Below are positions 62,022 to 64,000 of a DNA stretch of 64,000 bases, piece after piece. Under the pieces are notes generated by a model. It was not told where the DNA came from and did no database searches. It was given only the letters and a program-made list of their open reading frames with translations. Source of the stretch: an uncultured Pseudomonadota bacterium. Lineage in GTDB: Bacteria > Bdellovibrionota_B > Oligoflexia > Oligoflexales > CAIYRB01. The translations under genes and the position numbers were made by a program. Location of the stretch: contig CAIWTN010000151.1 in the NCBI GenBank assembly GCA_903915625.1, forward strand, positions 1 to 64,000. Direction: 5' to 3'. Within the stretch, counting starts at the first letter, position 1. Each line of letters begins with the position of its first letter.

Positions 62022-64000
62022 TCACGCTCCCTCAAAGGCAGCAAACCCCAAATCAAAGCCCGGCTCTTGCAATGGGGTCTTGATGCCACTTAGGCGGTCG
62101 TAGACTGTGACATTCCGCCACACGTTCTTGATGTATTCTCTGGTCTCCCCGAACGGGACAAGCTCCACAAATAAAAGGGAGTCTTCGTGTGAGCGGTGCT
62201 TGAGCCAGGCATCCATCGCGAACTCACCGGCATTATACCCACCATAAACTGCAGGCGAAAAGCCTTTGTAGTTTGAGTTCAACTGCTTGAGATAGTGGGT
62301 ACCGATTCGGATATTAACGGCCGGGTCCTTTAGCTGTTCATCAAGGTGTTCAGCTGAAAGCCCAAGCTCTAGGGCATATTTTCTTGCTGTCGGATGGATG
62401 AGTTGCATAAGGCCAACGGCGTTTGCATGGCTTCGGATGTCGGGTGTGAAGCCACTCTCCTGGCGCGATATTCCCAGCAGGAGCGAACGAGGTAGTTCAT
62501 TGCTGGCCGCATTTTGAGTGTACAGTTCAGTGTACGGTTGGGGAAAAAAGATCAGGAGCTGCTCCGGCCATTGATGCCAGAATTCAGGATTGTTTTTTGC
62601 AAGTCTGCTGGTGGTGCCGATTGCAGCTAAATAGGCCCCAGCACGATACTGGAGTCGACTAAGATACACAAATGCCGATAATGATTCTTTAAATTGCAGT
62701 TTGTTAGTCATCTCGGCTTCCAGCTCGCTGACAGCGAGGCGCGCCATTCGATGTAATTTTGCAGCTACAAGGATTTCGGCTCTCGTCAGCAATCGCCCGA
62801 GTTCTGGAGAGGCCCGCAATGACTGTAAATGGAAGTCTTTGCGCTCGGCCAGGACGGGTGCCAGGTTATCAATGTCGCCGATTACCTTTTGCCAGTCCGC
62901 TTTGGTAGCGAGCTTGGCCTCTTCGGCTGCAATCGTTGAATAATAGCTTAATGGAGATTGGGTCATCAAAGCCGTGATAGCTAGCTCGGCTTCTGTTTTG
63001 CGTCCCTGTTTCTCCAGGCAGCGAGCGATCCAAAAGCTAGCCGCAATGCGTTGGGATTCGTCCGGACTATTCGCCAGAACCCTCTGCCAATGCTTCTGAG
63101 CACTAGCGAAATTACCGTCTAAGTATTCATAGACCCCAGCTGCCCAAGCAAGTCTATCTCGCCACTCAATCGATAGATCGGGTGTCTTTAATGCCAGCGT
63201 TGTCAGTGACGCGGCGCTAGCAAATTGACGCTGTTCCACTAGGATTCTGGAGGCAAGAGTATGATATGCGTCTACGGTAAGAGATGCCAATTGATCTCGC
63301 TGGCCCTTTTTCAGCTGCCTACGATGGGTCCTGGTATCCTGAGCCCGATTAATTCCCATTTGAGCAAAGATTTTTGCATTCTCAAGGTCGCCTATTAAAG
63401 CGCGGTATCTGGAAGCCCATAAAGTCTCGTCGATGCGTCTTAAGCTCATCGCAACAGAAGAGTCCAAGCCAAGACCTGCCGGAGTCACTCCTGGATTATC
63501 CCAAAGTGCCACCAGATCTGAGTAAGTATCGGCAGCTTCGATGCGGTGCCCATTTGCCCGTTGAAGTGTTGCGCAGCGACCAGCAGCCTCGACTGCGAGA
63601 CTTTGTGTCGCAACCTTCTTACCGAGTGTGGCATAGGCCGCTTTATAGGTCTGTATGGCTGCGGCCACATTACGTCCGCAAATATGGGTGGTTAATGCCA
63701 GCCAATATTGCTGGATGGTCGGAGCTAAAGTGTCTCGCCACTGCGTCCACGCCGCATCTTTACTGGATAGGCAATATCCAGCCGCCGTCTTGATCAAAAG
63801 GGGGTCGCTGGAGGGAATGCCCGGTTGTGATGGCATCTCTCCTTTTTGGCTGGGTGGTGACACGACTTCTGTCTTAAGCCATTTTGAGACTAGGGCTCGC
63901 AACTGAGGCTTCAAGGCCACATCGGTAGTTAGCCCTGCATCGGTCATGTATGGGCTGACTGTCCCATTTTTGGATTCCGCAATCAACAGTCGGGCCATCA
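62022..64000 (-). CDS. Soluble lytic transglycosylase (Slt70-like), 5' end outside window
   Basis: An ATG exists at 63998, but no signal peptide follows, so the true start is probably upstream of the window. The N-terminal 430 residues are helical repeats, as in the Slt70 ring (AQKHWQRVLANSPDESQRIA, YLSRLQYRAGAYLAAIG). The C-terminal SLT domain has LLLGISRQESGF with the catalytic Glu near residue 512, NAVGLMQLIHPTARKYA, NIRIGTHYLKQL and VYGGYNAGEFAMD. It cleaves peptidoglycan glycan strands. Confidence 0.92.
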   Translation of the reverse strand, partial: MARLLIAESKNGTVSPYMTDAGLTTDVALKPQLRALVSKWLKTEVVSPPSQKGEMPSQPGIPSSDPLLIKTAAGYCLSSKDAAWTQWRDTLAPTIQQYWLALTTHICGRNVAAAIQTYKAAYATLGKKVATQSLAVEAAGRCATLQRANGHRIEAADTYSDLVALWDNPGVTPAGLGLDSSVAMSLRRIDETLWASRYRALIGDLENAKIFAQMGINRAQDTRTHRRQLKKGQRDQLASLTVDAYHTLASRILVEQRQFASAASLTTLALKTPDLSIEWRDRLAWAAGVYEYLDGNFASAQKHWQRVLANSPDESQRIAASFWIARCLEKQGRKTEAELAITALMTQSPLSYYSTIAAEEAKLATKADWQKVIGDIDNLAPVLAERKDFHLQSLRASPELGRLLTRAEILVAAKLHRMARLAVSELEAEMTNKLQFKESLSAFVYLSRLQYRAGAYLAAIGTTSRLAKNNPEFWHQWPEQLLIFFPQPYTELYTQNAASNELPRSLLLGISRQESGFTPDIRSHANAVGLMQLIHPTARKYALELGLSAEHLDEQLKDPAVNIRIGTHYLKQLNSNYKGFSPAVYGGYNAGEFAMDAWLKHRSHEDSLLFVELVPFGETREYIKNVWRNVTVYDRLSGIKTPLQEPGFDLGFAAFEGA

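Noticed and set aside
1..64000. CRISPR arrays, insertion sequences, rRNA genes, integrases
   Set aside because: I looked for regular short direct repeats, transposase motifs and rRNA sequence on both strands and found none.

Overview
The window is a dense, ordinary-looking stretch of chromosome from a Gram-negative bacterium. Outer-membrane and lipoprotein signals, YacG, a FadL-like porin and a soluble lytic transglycosylase all point to a two-membrane cell. RNase Y, futalosine-type menaquinone synthesis (MqnC plus a UbiA/UbiX pair), methylmalonyl-CoA mutase with MeaB, many TPR and receiver proteins, and frequent GTG and TTG starts fit the former deltaproteobacterial lineages or the Bdellovibrionota/Oligoflexia better than an enterobacterium. 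That placement is an inference from gene content and not a database result. I see no insertion sequence, prophage, integrase, CRISPR array or rRNA.

Layout. 1-4340: a FecR-domain membrane protein, a predicted outer-membrane barrel and an Ala/Pro-rich secreted protein. 4312-9299: an IscA-like protein lacking two of its three cysteines, a phosphoesterase/tetrahaem cytochrome c fusion, then meaB and methylmalonyl-CoA mutase. 9441-13812: tRNA-Arg(CCG), rplT-rpmI, a secreted protein, an inositol monophosphatase and a divergent RNase Y with a degenerate KH domain. 13812-18656: a TPR protein, a receiver-TPR protein, a reduced uracil-DNA-glycosylase-like protein, an SPFH protein and RmuC, facing dnaK (18669-20579). 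20713-25012: a zinc-ribbon membrane protein, a single-domain receiver, a ComEC-like channel without its nuclease domain, and a TPR protein.

25009-30552 is the most unusual part. It is one leftward operon: a TetR regulator, a TPR protein, a strongly diverged thiolase-like protein, a strongly diverged FadB-like protein, then pyrF. The thiolase and FadB relatives keep the outline of a beta-oxidation pair but appear to have lost the thiolase nucleophile, the NAD-binding glycine motif and the dehydrogenase histidine. Divergent from it at 30779 is a FadL/OMPP1-like outer-membrane protein, followed by two more envelope genes.

34319-50411 holds recN, an asparaginase-like domain, ubiX-ubiA, lipoproteins, an unknown two-gene pair, a rhomboid-TPR protease, rpe-def, a zinc carboxypeptidase, mqnC, a haemerythrin-like protein and rplS. 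50412-64000 holds yraN-rnhB-trxA, an RlmL-like methyltransferase with a GHMP kinase, a receiver-like/unknown/ferredoxin operon, yacG with an FAD oxidoreductase, a family-5 solute-binding protein, map, an Nfu protein, haem O synthase and a lytic transglycosylase cut by the window edge. Menaquinone synthesis, haem O synthesis and the multihaem cytochrome together indicate a respiratory chain with a haem-O/A-type terminal oxidase encoded elsewhere.
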